DNA of 54,947 bases from Flavobacterium sp. MedPE-SWcel. Lineage in GTDB: Bacteria; Bacteroidota; Bacteroidia; Flavobacteriales; Flavobacteriaceae. The stretch is from contig MPCW01000015.1 in NCBI GenBank assembly GCA_001874325.1, forward strand, positions 1-54,947, read 5' to 3'. Under the pieces are notes generated by a model. The model was not told the DNA's origin. It saw nothing but the letters and a program-made list of their open reading frames with translations, and did no database searches. The first letter of the stretch is position 1. Every line of letters begins with the position of its first letter. Below, piece by piece: positions 54,929 through 54,947 of this stretch. The position numbers were made by a program, and so were the translations under genes.

Positions 54929-54947
54929 AAAAGCCCGCTCATTGAGC
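54928..54947 (+). terminator. Terminator of sucAB, cut by the window end
   Basis: AAAAAGCCCGCTC, loop ATT, then GAGC, where the window stops. The first half of a hairpin whose completed arm should be GAGCGGGCTTTTT. Confidence 0.7.

Overview
This is AT-rich chromosomal DNA from a member of the Flavobacteriia (Bacteroidota), probably Flavobacteriaceae. The evidence is two secreted proteases ending in type IX secretion (T9SS) sorting domains, a PorP/SprF fragment at the left edge, many starts preceded by the Bacteroidota -7 element TAnnTTTG, heavy use of the ATA isoleucine codon, and a 14-gene nuo operon with separate nuoC and nuoD and a short nuoG. No species can be named from the sequence alone. 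Most of the window is housekeeping; there is no phage, insertion sequence, CRISPR array or rRNA.

Layout. 1-105: N-terminus of a PorP/SprF protein (minus). 310-3801 (minus): bioB, a vitamin K-dependent carboxylase-like membrane enzyme, and ribF. 4032-10760: two paralogous reprolysin-like T9SS metalloproteases flanking a small lipoprotein, then a small membrane protein. 10769-13040 (minus): pth, rplY, prs. 13191-15125: tRNA-Leu(CAA), a DUF4291 gene, a frameshifted gene and a lipoprotein. 15197-18676 (minus): three-gene biotin-dependent acyl-CoA (probably propionyl-CoA) carboxylase. 18807-21758: a one-polypeptide type IIG restriction-modification enzyme. 21830-22285: a J-domain/KTSC protein. 22396-35420 (minus): complete complex I operon nuoA to nuoN. 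35712-38514 (minus): cold-shock protein, aspS, a lipoprotein. 38675-41152: two tandem TlpA-like thioredoxins and a YwqK-like repeat protein. 41345-48705 (minus): RND efflux operon (permease, adaptor, TolC) led by a TetR gene, with a second TetR gene upstream. 48838-50162: polyprenyl diphosphate synthase overlapping a small conserved-looking gene. 50184-54900: outer-membrane barrel protein (minus), then sucA and sucB of 2-oxoglutarate dehydrogenase, ending in a truncated terminator.

How the genes fit together. The sucAB complex supplies NADH that the nuo complex oxidises, passing electrons to (presumably) menaquinone. Polyprenyl synthase may feed quinone side chains, and the carboxylase-like enzyme at 1542-2867 belongs to a family that uses reduced naphthoquinone. 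bioB makes the biotin carried by the carboxylase at 15197-18676, and ribF makes the FMN needed by NuoF. The efflux cluster has the clearest regulation: each TetR gene has a TTTG/TAnnTTTG promoter overlapped or closely followed by its own perfect palindrome.

Most worth a second look: the carboxylase-like protein that keeps the lysine aligned with the catalytic base of the animal enzyme, the A6 frameshift at 14151-14156, the two TetR operators, the mosaic type IIG enzyme, the J-KTSC fusion, and the unevenly diverged TlpA tandem. I found no clear-cut undescribed multi-gene system.
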